From assembly GCA_965218875.1 (NCBI GenBank), contig OZ244707.1:1922001-1986000 (forward strand): 64,000 bases of DNA. Direction: 5' to 3'. Under the pieces are notes generated by a model. It saw only the letters and a program-made list of their open reading frames with translations. It did no database searches and was not told the origin of the DNA. Numbering within the stretch: the stretch's first letter is position 1; each line of letters starts with the position of its first letter. The position numbers and the translations under genes are program-made. Positions 52,587 through 63,059 of the stretch are shown here, piece by piece. This DNA is from CBDCMJ01 sp965218875 (GTDB taxonomy: Bacteria > Chloroflexota > Dehalococcoidia > Lucifugimonadales > UBA3495).

Positions 52587-53945
52587 TCAATCGCGGGCCG
52601 CTTCCTCCAACACTTCACCCAGCGCGTGACCGATCTCCCTGAGCACCCCCGGGTCTAGTTCATCCGCGGCGGCGTGTCTCAAGGCTTGCCGGGCCTCGCA
52701 GCCACCGATTCTTCCCAAGGCCCACGCCGCGTGGCCGCGCACCAGGGGTTCTTCGTGGCGCAACGCCAGGCCCAGCGCCGGCAAGGCCCGCTCGTCTCTG
52801 TGGTTGCCCAGGGCCACGCAGGCGTTTCGTTGGAGCCCCACCCGCTTTGCCCTCAGGATGGGGCTGCCCTTGAACCTGCTGCGGAAGCTCTCCTCGGACA
52901 TGTCCAAGAGGCTGACGAGGTCCAGCGTCGCCATCTTGTGCGGTAGAGAAGCCGCCGCCTTCTCCATCGGGTGTCCTTCGGGCGGCGGGAAGCCGCCCGC
53001 GGGGACGTGAGCGAGGCCCTTCGAACCCCGAGGGACATCCGCGCGCCCGGCCGAGGGGCCAGGGTCGCCGGCCGGGGCCCTTTGCCACAGGGTAGGCTTG
53101 GACGACGGGTCCTTGCGATTCACCGGGCAAACGTCCTGGCAGATGTCGCAGCCGAAAATCCAGTCCCCCATGAGGGGCCGCAGGTCCAGGGGAATTTCCC
53201 CGCGGTTTTCTATGGTCAGGTGGGAGATGCAGCGGGTGTTGTCCAGCACGTAGGGCGCCACGATAGCGCCGGTGGGACAGGCGTCGATGCAGCGCACGCA
53301 GCTCCCGCAGGTCTTCTTGAGGGGTTGGTCCTCCTCGAGGTCCAGGTCGGTGATAACCTGGCCCAGGAAGACCCACGACCCCAACTCCGGGGTGAGGATG
53401 TTGGTGTTCTTCCCGAACCAGCCCAGGCCCGACCTTCCGGCGGCTGCCCGGTCCAACATAGGGCCGTCGTCTATATACCAGCGGGCCCCAAAGTCGGACT
53501 CCAACCGGAGGCGAAGCCCCGCAACATAAGAGGCCATGCGCTTCTTGACGACCCGGTGGTAGTCTTCCCCCCAGGCGTACCGGGCCACCCTGCCCGCCGG
53601 GAATTCCGCCGGGAATTCCGCCGAGGCGTCGCCGCCGTGCTGGAAGTAGTTCAAGCCCAGGCAAATGACGGAGCGGGCCCCCGGAAGCAGGGCCTCGGGA
53701 CTCGATCCGCGCCGGACTCGGCTCTCGTTGAACCAGGGCAAGCCGTCCATTAGCCCCGCCTGGAGCCGGTCCAGCGCCGCGTCGCGGTCCTCGGTGAACT
53801 CGCGGGCCGACGTTACCCGCACCAGGTCGAAGCCGCACTCCCGGGCGTATTCCGTGACAATGGCTTTCCGGCCGGCCGGGGCGCGCGGCTCCGGCGTCCC
53901 GCTCCTTTTCACCGGCAGAGAGGCTGGGCCGCGGTCCTCAGGCAA
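52587..53945 (-). CDS. queG: Epoxyqueuosine reductase QueG
   Basis: A 452-residue cobalamin- and Fe-S-dependent enzyme of tRNA queuosine synthesis. The N-terminal QueG domain contains VRRGSSPEALLPGARSVICL and YAWGEDYHRVVKKRM. Two [4Fe-4S] clusters lie in TCGSCVRCIDACPTGAI and FGCDICQDVCPVNRK. A C-terminal extension carries HEAT-like repeats (RNACVALGNHRDERALPALG, VRGHAAWALGRIGGCEARQA), longer than in E. coli but common in this group. It overlaps dcd by 8 nt and follows it, so both are one unit. Start at 53945 may be slightly long; VTEYARECGFD is the conserved beginning. Confidence 0.95.
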   Translation of the reverse strand: MPEDRGPASLPVKRSGTPEPRAPAGRKAIVTEYARECGFDLVRVTSAREFTEDRDAALDRLQAGLMDGLPWFNESRVRRGSSPEALLPGARSVICLGLNYFQHGGDASAEFPAEFPAGRVARYAWGEDYHRVVKKRMASYVAGLRLRLESDFGARWYIDDGPMLDRAAAGRSGLGWFGKNTNILTPELGSWVFLGQVITDLDLEEDQPLKKTCGSCVRCIDACPTGAIVAPYVLDNTRCISHLTIENRGEIPLDLRPLMGDWIFGCDICQDVCPVNRKDPSSKPTLWQRAPAGDPGPSAGRADVPRGSKGLAHVPAGGFPPPEGHPMEKAAASLPHKMATLDLVSLLDMSEESFRSRFKGSPILRAKRVGLQRNACVALGNHRDERALPALGLALRHEEPLVRGHAAWALGRIGGCEARQALRHAAADELDPGVLREIGHALGEVLEEAARD

Positions 53946-54459
53946 GGTTCTCCTCCTGAAATCTCCCCTGGTAGCCTTGGCTGGTGGCGCGGGGCAGCCG
54001 GAAGAAGATTAGCTGCAACAACCTGGCCGCCCTCTGGAGCCGGTACCCGGCGGGGTGGTGCACCACCAGCAGCGATTGCGAACGCCCGTGGAATCCCGCG
54101 TCCCAGACGGCGGTTTGGATGCTCACGCCGCTGCGCAGGAGGCTGGAACGGGGATGGCCCAACGCGGTCACGTTCAGGGGAAGGTTGAGCACCTCGTTGA
54201 AGTCGATGACGTAGGGGCCGGGGTCCAGGCGGAGCCAGCCGTCCGGCCCAAAGGCCAGAGGCTCCAGGTCCGATAGCTCCCTCTCGTCCGGGTCGCTTCC
54301 CATGCTGCCCGCGGTGACCGGGCGGCTCACCGTCGCCAGGGAGAGGTCGAAGCCGTTGGGCTGAAGCTGGGTCTCCAGAGACAAGTACCGTTCCACTAGG
54401 GGCGGCGACCCGGTGATCAGGTCGCCGATGGCGTCTCTGTCCAGAGGGTTGCCCTCCAT
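53938..54459 (-). CDS. dcd: dCTP deaminase / dUTPase-family protein
   Basis: A 173-residue protein of the dUTPase-like fold: an N-terminal SLETQLQPNGFDLSLATVSR (dCTP deaminase pattern), the nucleotide-binding motif GHPRSSLLRSGVSIQTAVWD then AGFHGRSQSLLVV, and RLLQLIFFRL near the end. The Ser-Ser in RSSL and the D-A-G-F/Y motif are intact. It deaminates dCTP or hydrolyses dUTP for dTTP synthesis; I cannot separate the two by eye. It precedes queG, with an 8-nt overlap. ATG at 54459. Confidence 0.88.
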   Translation of the reverse strand: MEGNPLDRDAIGDLITGSPPLVERYLSLETQLQPNGFDLSLATVSRPVTAGSMGSDPDERELSDLEPLAFGPDGWLRLDPGPYVIDFNEVLNLPLNVTALGHPRSSLLRSGVSIQTAVWDAGFHGRSQSLLVVHHPAGYRLQRAARLLQLIFFRLPRATSQGYQGRFQEENLA

Positions 54460-54628
54460 ATCCCTCCGGGGATGGGGCGGGTTGTCGGGGCCGCTCCAGG
54501 CTGCGGGTGGGCCTCTGTTGGATTCTAAAAGGCACGGCCTTTAACTACAGAGGCCCCGGAGGAACCCACCCCCTTTGCTCAAGGACGGAAACACGTTCTC
54601 CGGGACCTCCGCGGTTTGCTCGGGCCGG

Positions 54629-56260
54629 TTAGTCGTGCATGAAGTCCTGCACGTCCTGGGGCAGAGGCTTGAATTCGGGTATGTCGGTGATGATGGCCTC
54701 GGTTGTGAGCATCATGCCGACGATGCTGCCTGCGTTCTCCAGCGCCGACCGGGTTACCTTGACCGGGTCGACGATCCCCCGCTCGATCATGTGACAGTAC
54801 TCGCCGACCTCGGCGTCGAAGCCCCAGTCCCCTTCGGCGGCGCGCACTCCTTCAGCTATCGCCTCCCCGGGGTAGCCGGCGTTCCTGGCTATGAGCGTCA
54901 ACGGGGCGCTCAGGGCCTCCTTGACCAAGCCCACGCCCAGGGCTTCCTCTTCGTCAAGGCTTTGGGCCAGAGCGTCGAGGACCTTGGACGCGCGGAGGAT
55001 GGCTACCCCGCCTCCCGGTATGATGCCCTCCTCCACCGCGGCCTTGCTGGCGGCCAGAGCGTCTTCCGCCCGGGACTTTCGCTCGTTGACCTCAGGCTCG
55101 GTGCTGCCGCCGACCTTGATCACGGCCACGCCGCCCACTATGGTGGCCCTTCTCTCCTCCAGCTTCTCCCGGTCGTATTCCGAGGTCTCTTGGGTTATCT
55201 GCACCCTGATCTCTTCCACCCGGTCCTTGATCTTTTGCGGGTCTCCGCGGCCCTCTATTATGAGGGTGTCGTCCTTCTGGATCACCACGCGCCGGGCCGA
55301 CCCAAGGTGACTCAACTCCACCGCGTCCAGGGACAAGCCCACGTCGCCGCTGACCATCTGGCCGCCGGTCAATATGGCGGCATCCTCCAGCAGGGCCTTC
55401 CGCCGGTCGCCAAACCCCGGGGACTTGACGGCCGCGCAGTCCAACGTGCCCCGCCCCTTGTTTATCAGCATGGTGGCCAACGCCTCGCCGTCCACGTCCT
55501 CGGCGATGACCAGCAGAGGGTTGCGCCCCCCGGCAATGACCTTTTCCATGATGGGCACGACGTCGTTGGGGGAGCTTATCTTGCGGTCGGTGATGAGGAT
55601 GACGGGATCTTCCAGCACCACCTCCATCCGCTCCGTGTTGGTAATGAAACGGGGTGAAATGTAGCCCCGGTCCAGCCGCACCCCTTCCACCACGTCCAAC
55701 TCGTCCGCCAGCACCTTGGACTCTTCAATGGACACGACGCCGTCGGGCCCGACTTTGGACAAAGCGTCGGCCAGTAGGCTGGCTATGGGTTCCTCGTGGG
55801 CGGAGAGGGCCGCCACCCGCGCTATCTGGTCCCGGTTTTCCACCGGAGTCGCCATATTGGCCAACTCCTGGGACAGGGCTTCCACGGCCTGGTCGATGCC
55901 GTTCTTGAGGCCCAGTCCGCTGTAGCCGGCCGCCACGCTCATAAAGCCGCGGTGCAGCATGGCTTGGGCCAGGATCACCGAGGTCGTGGTGCCGTCACCC
56001 ACGATGTCGTTGGTCTTCTTGGCGGCCTCCGTGACCAAACGCACGCCCATGTCTTCGTAGACGTCGGGAAGCTCCACCTCTCCGGCAATGGTCACGCCGT
56101 CGCTGCACACTACCGGCAGGCCGAAGGCGGAAAAGCGGTTGAATAGCACATTCCTGCCGCAAGGGCCCAAGGTCAGTCCCACCACCCGGCCCAACTCGTC
56201 GACGCCACGCATCAGGCTATTGCGCGCGTCCGATTCGTAGGTTAGTTGTTTGTCTCCCAT
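54629..56260 (-). CDS. groEL: Divergent GroEL-type chaperonin, no groES partner
   Basis: A 543-residue group I chaperonin. ATP-site landmarks are present: DGVTIAGEVEL, NDIVGDGTTTSVILAQAM and GGGVAILRASKVLDALAQ. The usual LGPKGRNV reads LGPCGRNVLFNRFSAFGLP, a clear deviation near the nucleotide site. The C-terminus ends DVQDFMHD and lacks the Gly-Gly-Met tail. No groES and no CIRCE operator are found, so it is probably a second, specialised GroEL copy. Alternatively it is the only one and groES lies elsewhere. Start ATG at 56260 (MGDKQLTYESDARNSLMRG). Confidence 0.93.
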   Translation of the reverse strand: MGDKQLTYESDARNSLMRGVDELGRVVGLTLGPCGRNVLFNRFSAFGLPVVCSDGVTIAGEVELPDVYEDMGVRLVTEAAKKTNDIVGDGTTTSVILAQAMLHRGFMSVAAGYSGLGLKNGIDQAVEALSQELANMATPVENRDQIARVAALSAHEEPIASLLADALSKVGPDGVVSIEESKVLADELDVVEGVRLDRGYISPRFITNTERMEVVLEDPVILITDRKISSPNDVVPIMEKVIAGGRNPLLVIAEDVDGEALATMLINKGRGTLDCAAVKSPGFGDRRKALLEDAAILTGGQMVSGDVGLSLDAVELSHLGSARRVVIQKDDTLIIEGRGDPQKIKDRVEEIRVQITQETSEYDREKLEERRATIVGGVAVIKVGGSTEPEVNERKSRAEDALAASKAAVEEGIIPGGGVAILRASKVLDALAQSLDEEEALGVGLVKEALSAPLTLIARNAGYPGEAIAEGVRAAEGDWGFDAEVGEYCHMIERGIVDPVKVTRSALENAGSIVGMMLTTEAIITDIPEFKPLPQDVQDFMHD

Positions 56261-56450
56261 ACCAGACTCCTCAGCTTGCTTCGAACTGTCAAACGTCGGC
56301 TGCCCGCCCGGGCTTTGGCATAAAATCCCAAATCAATATCCGATAGTCGGCGGCGATTGTCAACCGGTTGCTGCGCCCAGGGCTATCGCGTCTTAGTCCA
56401 TTTTATAGCTGACTCCTACGTAAGCATCCCCCTGAGCCCCAATTACGTCA

Positions 56451-56470
56451 CCCTGAGCTTGCCGAAGGGT
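56451..56470. repeat. Short palindrome, intergenic (copy 4)
   Basis: ccctgagcttgccgaagggt, matching the copies inside the three transposase genes at 12897, 16104 and 26602. Confidence 0.8.
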
Positions 56471-56551
56471 CTAAAATCCTTCCTATTAAGATGGTTACTG
56501 ATTCTCGGCCGTGCATGAAGTCCAGGATTTCAGATGCTTCGACTGAGTTTA

Positions 56552-56571
56552 TCCTGAGCGTAGCCGAAGGG
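56552..56571. repeat. Short palindrome, intergenic (copy 5, variant)
   Basis: tcctgagcgtagccgaaggg, a variant with a longer centre, preceded by cttcgactgag at 56538-56548, so part of a larger palindromic block. Confidence 0.75.
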
Positions 56572-56700
56572 CTCAGCATGACATTGACTTAAGACGCGAT
56601 TGCCCGGTTGCCGCGCCGGCGCAAGGCGGGGCAACGACGCCGCGGGGCTTTCGGCGTCTCGGGCGATGGGGCCCGCCGAACATCCGGGCGGCTTCCCAGG

Positions 56701-57261
56701 TTAGCTTCGAGGTGCCCCCGGCAGGGGCCCCCACAGCCGCACGCCTTGGCGCCCCTCGGCGTGACCCGCCAGGTCCCCGATGGTGCGATTCAGGGTGGGA
56801 TGGCACAGGCCCTCGTCGAGTTCGGCCAGGGGAATCAAGGCGAAGGCCCGCAGGTGCAGCCGGGGATGGGGTATTTGCAGGTCCGGCAGGTCGACCTCTA
56901 TGCCCCCGTAGAGAAGAATATCCACGTCAATGATTCGAGGGCCGTTGCGGGGTGCGGGCGCCCGACCCATGTCTCGCTCGACGTCCTTGACCCGGCCCAA
57001 CAGATCGACCGGCGTGAGGGGGGTCCGTATCTCCAGCGCGCAGTTGAGGAACTCCGGCTGCTGCTCCAATCCCCAGGGGGCGGTTGCGTAAACCGAGGAC
57101 GCCCGCAGCACCGCGATGTCAGGCTCCTTCCCGGCGTCCACGGGCCGCGTTCCGGTAGCGGCCGGTCGGCTTCCGCCGAGACGGGCAGCGGCCTCCGCCA
57201 GGCTGCGCTCCCGGACGCCCAGGTTGGCTCCCAGGCCCAGGTAGGCCGTTACCCGGTCCAA
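56701..57261 (-). CDS. folK: Hydroxymethyldihydropterin pyrophosphokinase
   Basis: A 186-residue HPPK: AYLGLGANLGVRERSLAEAA, ASSVYATAPWGLEQQPEFLN, CALEIRTPLTPVDLLGRVKD and RNGPRIIDVDILLYGG with the catalytic Asp pair, then IPHPRLHLRAFALIPLAEL. It transfers pyrophosphate to hydroxymethyl-dihydropterin. Start is most likely TTG at 57261, because this gives the standard VTAYLGLGANLG beginning; it overlaps folP by 13 nt. It forms a folP-folK unit. Confidence 0.93.
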   Translation of the reverse strand: MDRVTAYLGLGANLGVRERSLAEAAARLGGSRPAATGTRPVDAGKEPDIAVLRASSVYATAPWGLEQQPEFLNCALEIRTPLTPVDLLGRVKDVERDMGRAPAPRNGPRIIDVDILLYGGIEVDLPDLQIPHPRLHLRAFALIPLAELDEGLCHPTLNRTIGDLAGHAEGRQGVRLWGPLPGAPRS

Positions 57262-58142
57262 TGCGCAGGTCTCCAGTCCCGAACGATGGCGTCGCTCACT
57301 CGGCAGACCCTGACCATTTCCTTCACGTCGTGGACCCGCACCACGTCCGCCCCGTTGGCGACGGCCAGGGCCACCGTCGCCGCCGTGCCTTCCATCAGTC
57401 CCGCCGCCAATCTCTCCGGCGGCCTGCCGGTAGGGCGGGACGGCGCGTTTAGCAGTATCCGTATGGTGGACTTGCGCGACGTGCCTATCAACAGGGGGTA
57501 GCCCAGAGACTTGAAATGGGACAGCCGACGGAGGACCTCCAGGTTGTGCTCCGGCGTCTTGCCGAACCCAATGCCCGGGTCCAGGATGATGTTTTCGTCC
57601 GCCACGCCGGCGTTGCGCGCCAACTCCACGCTATTGAACAGGCTGGAGCACACGTTGGGCACCAGGTCCCGGTAGCGGCTGGTTGCCTGGTTGTGCATGA
57701 TCACCAGCGCCGCCGCACCGGCGGCCGCCGCGGCCATGCCCGGGTCGGCCTTGAGCCCCCAAACGTCGTTGATGATGACCGCGCCGGCATCCAGCGCGGC
57801 GCGGGCGACGCCGGCTTTGTGGGTGTCCACGCTGACGGGGATGCCCACGCGGGCCGCAATGGCCTCCAGGGCAGGCAGCAGCCGCGCCCGCTCCTCCTCC
57901 TCGGCCACTGGCGCGGCCCCGGGGCGGGTCGACTCCGCCCCCACGTCCAAGAAGTCCGCCCCCTCTTCCTCCATCCTCAGGGCCCGGTCCAACGCCGCGG
58001 GGACATCGGCCCCCAGTCCGTCGCCGGAGAAGGAGTCGGGAGTCATGTTGATGATCCCCATGACGTAGGTCCGCTTCCCCCAGACCAGCGGTTCGCCACG
58101 GGCCACCACGAGTCCGGCGGCGGTATTGGCTTTGGCGCACAA
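57249..58142 (-). CDS. folP: Dihydropteroate synthase
   Basis: A 297-residue TIM barrel: YVMGIINMTPDSFSGDG, ADFLDVGAESTRPGAAPV, IPVSVDTHKAGVARAAL, AVIINDVWGL, ENIILDPGIGFGKTPEHNLE, LLIGTSRKSTIR and VVRVHDVKEMVRV. All substrate-binding motifs (N of INMT, D of DVGAES, S-R-K, R-V-H-D) are present. It condenses the pterin pyrophosphate with p-aminobenzoate; it is the sulfonamide target. Only a TTG start at 58142 gives the whole reading; an internal GTG about 11 codons later (VVARGEPLVW) is also possible. folK overlaps its end. Confidence 0.95.
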   Translation of the reverse strand: MCAKANTAAGLVVARGEPLVWGKRTYVMGIINMTPDSFSGDGLGADVPAALDRALRMEEEGADFLDVGAESTRPGAAPVAEEEERARLLPALEAIAARVGIPVSVDTHKAGVARAALDAGAVIINDVWGLKADPGMAAAAAGAAALVIMHNQATSRYRDLVPNVCSSLFNSVELARNAGVADENIILDPGIGFGKTPEHNLEVLRRLSHFKSLGYPLLIGTSRKSTIRILLNAPSRPTGRPPERLAAGLMEGTAATVALAVANGADVVRVHDVKEMVRVCRVSDAIVRDWRPAHWTG

Positions 58143-58354
58143 GAGCTCGACTCCCAGGGCAATTCTATCACTCCCAAGGCCATAGTGATCCCGGACGCCT
58201 CCTTTCTGTCATCACCATGAAAATAGCTTGCCGCGCCCCCACCATGTCATTCCGTGGCCGCAAAGCGGCGAGGAATCTCAAGTCCTGAGCCGGAGTCCGG
58301 GTCGGGGCCGGCTGCCGAGCTTGGGATGCCGCGCCCAGCAGTTATGCGTCATCG

Positions 58355-58382
58355 GTAGGGGCGAAAAATCTTTCGCCCTTAC
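58355..58382. repeat. Palindrome gtaggggcga (copy 2)
   Basis: gtaggggcgaaa and tttcgcccttac pair with one mismatch; same element as 45272-45299. Confidence 0.85.
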
Positions 58383-58417
58383 GTGGGGTCCTGCGCGTAT
58401 GGGCTAGGCCCCCACCA

Positions 58418-58560
58418 TGTCATTCCATGGTCGCAAAGCGGCGAGGAATCTACGATGCATGGCTGCAAGCCCCGGCCGTTGGTGATTCGGCACTCGGTGT
58501 TCACCCATTTTCGTTCCTCTTCATGTGGCCTCCGCAAGGCCATGGTGGCTCTGACCGCAG
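58418..58560 (+). repeat. Dispersed intergenic repeat (copy 2)
   Basis: tcattccatggtcgcaaagc, gaggaatctac, gctgcaagcccc, gtgattcggcact and atgtggcctcc..aaggccatgg follow the same order as in 48838-48990. Confidence 0.8.
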
Positions 58561-58990
58561 CAAAGAATCTCAGCTACCGCGGAGAGACCCTTCACCTCGT
58601 CCAGGGTGACAACCAAAAGCCCCCCTTCGCCCAAAACTTCCGACACTTCCCCCTTGCGCCCTCCGGGGACCACTCCCTACGCTGTTAATAGGCAGCTATT
58701 AGCGGCCTGCCAAATCTATCAAACCGCCACTGAGGCCCATGGCTCGAAATGGCCCACAATGGCCCTTAAATAAAAAAACCCTGGCCTCTCCCCACGCCGG
58801 CAATCGGCTCTCCCTATACTCGCCGCCGCCCCATCCATCGCCCAGGCCGCCCGCCCGAACCGTCGGGGCTGCGGGACGGTCTGCTTCGTGTTGCGCCGCT
58901 CATACCCGTCTGCTAGGATGGGGCCACCTGGCGCCGGGCATGGTCGTGACCGGCGCATTTCCAAGCTGCGCCGCCCCGGGGAAAGTGAAA

Positions 58991-60556
<1,566 letters not shown>

Positions 60557-60624
60557 GCCCCTGTGGCAGAGTAACGGCCGGGGTCTCCGGGGCCGGCAGC
60601 CCAAGTACCGTAGGAGCCCTCTCC

Positions 60625-61677
60625 ATGGAATTCGGCGTTTTCTACCAACTTCCCTGCGGCGACGACCAGTCCCCCGTCCGGAGATACGCGGACACCATCG
60701 CCCAGTGCCAACTGGCCGACGCGCTGGGCTTCGACAACGTGTGGCTGGCCGAGCTTCACTTTCACTCCACTTTCTCCATCACGCCGTCGCCGTTGCTGCT
60801 GGCCTCGGCCGTTGCCCAGGTTACCGAGCGGGTCAAGCTGGGCGCCGCCGTGAGCTTGATGCCTCTCCACCACCCCATCCACCTGGCCGAGGACATTGCC
60901 ACGCTGGACGTCATCTCCGGAGGGCGGGCCGTTCTGGGAGTGGGTAGAGGCGTTATCCCCAGCCACTTCGAGGGCTTCGGCGTGTCCATGGACGAAAGCC
61001 GTAAGACCTTCAACGAGGCCTTGGAGCTGGTGGTCCAGGCCTGGACCAAGGACGTGATCGACTTCCAGGGGGAGAAGTACCAGGTCCGGGACATAAGCGT
61101 GGCGCCCAAGCCGGTCCAAAAGCCCCACCCGCCGGTGCACATAGCCGCCACGGCCCCGGACACCTTCGAATTGGTGGGGTCCACGGGTTACCACCTGCTG
61201 GTTGCGCCCATCATCGTAGGCAACGAAAGAGCGGTGGAAGGGGCCAGGACGTACCGGGAGAAGCTGGCCGAAAACGGCCATGATCCCGCCGCGGGCAAAA
61301 TGTCGGTTACCTTGCCCATCCTGGTGAGCGAGGACCGCGACCTGACCGGCCGCCTGATGGAGGAGACCGTCAACTCCTACATTGCGACGGTCCAGACGAT
61401 GATGACCTCTCCCGCCGCCGACCGCGCCGCCAAGACAAGCCCCCGTATAGCGCAAATGCAGGAGGGCTTGGGCAAGCTCAACTACCGGCAGATCCGGGCC
61501 GAGAATGCCGTCGTCGGCTCCCCGGAGGAGTGCGTGGAGCAGCTAAGCGCCTTCCAGGAGATGTACGGCGCCCAGGAATACTCCGGCTGGTTCAACATCG
61601 GCGGCAGGCTGCCCCACGAGGAAGTGCTCAAGTCCATGCGGCTCTTCGCCGACAAGGTCATGCCCCACTTTCGCTAG
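60625..61677 (+). CDS. LLM-class flavin-dependent oxidoreductase
   Basis: A 350-residue luciferase-like monooxygenase with the TIM barrel: MEFGVFYQLPCGDDQSPVRR, DALGFDNVWLAELHFHSTFS, RVKLGAAVSLMPLHHPIHLA, EDIATLDVISGGRAVLGVGR and GSTGYHLLVAPIIVGNERAV. The W-x-A-E-x-H motif and the GGR-x-x-x-G-x-G-R segment are diagnostic. It uses FMNH2 or F420; both occur in this group. The substrate is unknown. ATG at 60625 with GGAG upstream, 68 nt after the carboxyltransferase. rarA follows after 41 nt. Confidence 0.92.
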   Translation: MEFGVFYQLPCGDDQSPVRRYADTIAQCQLADALGFDNVWLAELHFHSTFSITPSPLLLASAVAQVTERVKLGAAVSLMPLHHPIHLAEDIATLDVISGGRAVLGVGRGVIPSHFEGFGVSMDESRKTFNEALELVVQAWTKDVIDFQGEKYQVRDISVAPKPVQKPHPPVHIAATAPDTFELVGSTGYHLLVAPIIVGNERAVEGARTYREKLAENGHDPAAGKMSVTLPILVSEDRDLTGRLMEETVNSYIATVQTMMTSPAADRAAKTSPRIAQMQEGLGKLNYRQIRAENAVVGSPEECVEQLSAFQEMYGAQEYSGWFNIGGRLPHEEVLKSMRLFADKVMPHFR

Positions 61678-61718
61678 CCGGAGCCGCCGGCATTCCGCGT
61701 CCGGCGGAGAGACCGATC

Positions 61719-63059
61719 ATGGCCCCTTCCCAGTCGTTGTTCGACCACCAGGGACACAAGCGCATCCAGGGCGCCGCGCCTCTGGCCGACCGCATGCGCC
61801 CCAGGTCTTTCGACGAATTCGTCGGCCAGCGCCACGTCGTGGGGCCGGACCGGGTGTTGCGGCGGGCCATCGAGGCGGGAAGGATGCCCTCTTTCATCCT
61901 GTGGGGGCCTCCGGGTAGCGGTAAGACCACCCTGGCGCGCCTGGTGGCGGGAGTCACCGAGGCCCACTTCGAGGCAGTCAGCGCCGTCACGTCGGGGGTG
62001 GCCGACCTGCGCCGCGTCATTGCCGAAGCCCGGGAGCGCCAGGGCATGTACGGGCAGCCCACCATCCTGTTTGTGGACGAGATCCATCGCTTCAACAAAG
62101 CGCAGCAGGACGTCATACTGCCCCACGTGGAAAACGGGGCCGTTACGCTGGTGGGCGCCACCACGGAGAACCCGTCTTTCGAAGTTATAGGCCCGCTGCT
62201 GTCCCGCTCCCGGGTGTTCACCCTGGAGTTGCTGTCTGCCGGGGAAATACGGACCATCGTGGAGCGGGCCGTGGAAGACTCGGAGCGGGGCCTGGGGGAC
62301 CTGGACCTGGAATTGGACCCCTCGGCCCTGGGACACCTGGTGGATGTGGCCGACGGCGACGCCAGGATAGCCCTGAACGCCCTGGAGACCGCGGCCTACG
62401 CCACCCCTCCCGGCGGCGACGGGCGGCGCTGCGTCACCCTGGAGACCGTATCCGACGCGCTGCAGCGGCGGGCCCCCCGCTACGACAAGGCCGGGGACGG
62501 GCACTACGACACCATATCCGCCTTCATCAAGTCGGTCCGAGGCTCCTCCCCCGACGGGGCCGTTTACTGGCTGGCCCGGATGATCGACGCGGGGGAAGAC
62601 CCGCTGTTCATTGCCCGCCGCCTGGTGGTCTTGGCTGCCGAAGACATCGGGCTGGCCCAACCGGAGGCCCTGACGGTGGCGGTGGCGGCGCAGCAGGCGG
62701 TGCACTTCCTGGGAATGCCCGAGGGCCGGATTCCCCTGGCCGAGGCCGCGGTGTACCTGGCCGCTGCCCCCAAGAGCAACTCGGCCTACGCGGCCATCGA
62801 CCTCGCCCTGGAGGACGCCCGCAAGCAGGCCAACGAGCCGGTGCCCCTTCACCTGAGGAACGCGGTCACGGGGCTGATGCGCGACCTGGGCTACGGCCAG
62901 GGGTACAAGTACTCCCACGACTACGCGGGCCACTTCGTGGAGCAGGACTTTCTCCCCCCGGCGCTGCGGGGCCGCCGCTACTACCGGCCCACCCAGGAGG
63001 GCGCCGAGAAAGGCATGGGGGAGCGTTTGGAGCGTTGGTGGGGGTCAGGGGCCGCTTAG
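61719..63059 (+). CDS. rarA: Replication-associated recombination protein A
   Basis: A 446-residue AAA+ clamp-loader-like ATPase (RarA/MgsA/WRNIP1): APLADRMRPRSFDEFVGQRH, Walker A FILWGPPGSGKTTLARLVAG, Walker B ILFVDEIHRFNKAQQDVIL, VGATTENPSFEVIGPLLSRS and C-terminal LHLRNAVTGLMRDLGYGQGY then KYSHDYAGHFVEQDFLP. It acts at stalled forks. ATG at 61719 is chosen, with GGAGA upstream; the longer frame is not conserved. It converges on ybaK with a 15-nt overlap of 3' ends. Confidence 0.96.
   Translation: MAPSQSLFDHQGHKRIQGAAPLADRMRPRSFDEFVGQRHVVGPDRVLRRAIEAGRMPSFILWGPPGSGKTTLARLVAGVTEAHFEAVSAVTSGVADLRRVIAEARERQGMYGQPTILFVDEIHRFNKAQQDVILPHVENGAVTLVGATTENPSFEVIGPLLSRSRVFTLELLSAGEIRTIVERAVEDSERGLGDLDLELDPSALGHLVDVADGDARIALNALETAAYATPPGGDGRRCVTLETVSDALQRRAPRYDKAGDGHYDTISAFIKSVRGSSPDGAVYWLARMIDAGEDPLFIARRLVVLAAEDIGLAQPEALTVAVAAQQAVHFLGMPEGRIPLAEAAVYLAAAPKSNSAYAAIDLALEDARKQANEPVPLHLRNAVTGLMRDLGYGQGYKYSHDYAGHFVEQDFLPPALRGRRYYRPTQEGAEKGMGERLERWWGSGAA

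Larger units (their letters stand above)
56261..56700. other. Intergenic with two short palindromes
   Basis: No gene. The two copies of the CCTGAG...GCCGAAGGG palindrome (56451-56470 and 56552-56571) lie here; no CIRCE element precedes groEL. Confidence 0.6.
58143..58990. other. 850-bp intergenic with dispersed repeats
   Basis: No gene is supported before the carboxyltransferase. Contents: a gtcattccgtggccgcaaag..gaggaatctcaag block near 58244-58286, the palindrome at 58355-58382 and the dispersed repeat at 58418-58560. From about 58690 to 58990 the frame leading into the carboxyltransferase has no conserved residues. Confidence 0.65.

Noticed and set aside
56261..56400. CIRCE operator upstream of groEL
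   Set aside because: No TTAGCACTC-N9-GAGTGCTAA-like inverted repeat is present.
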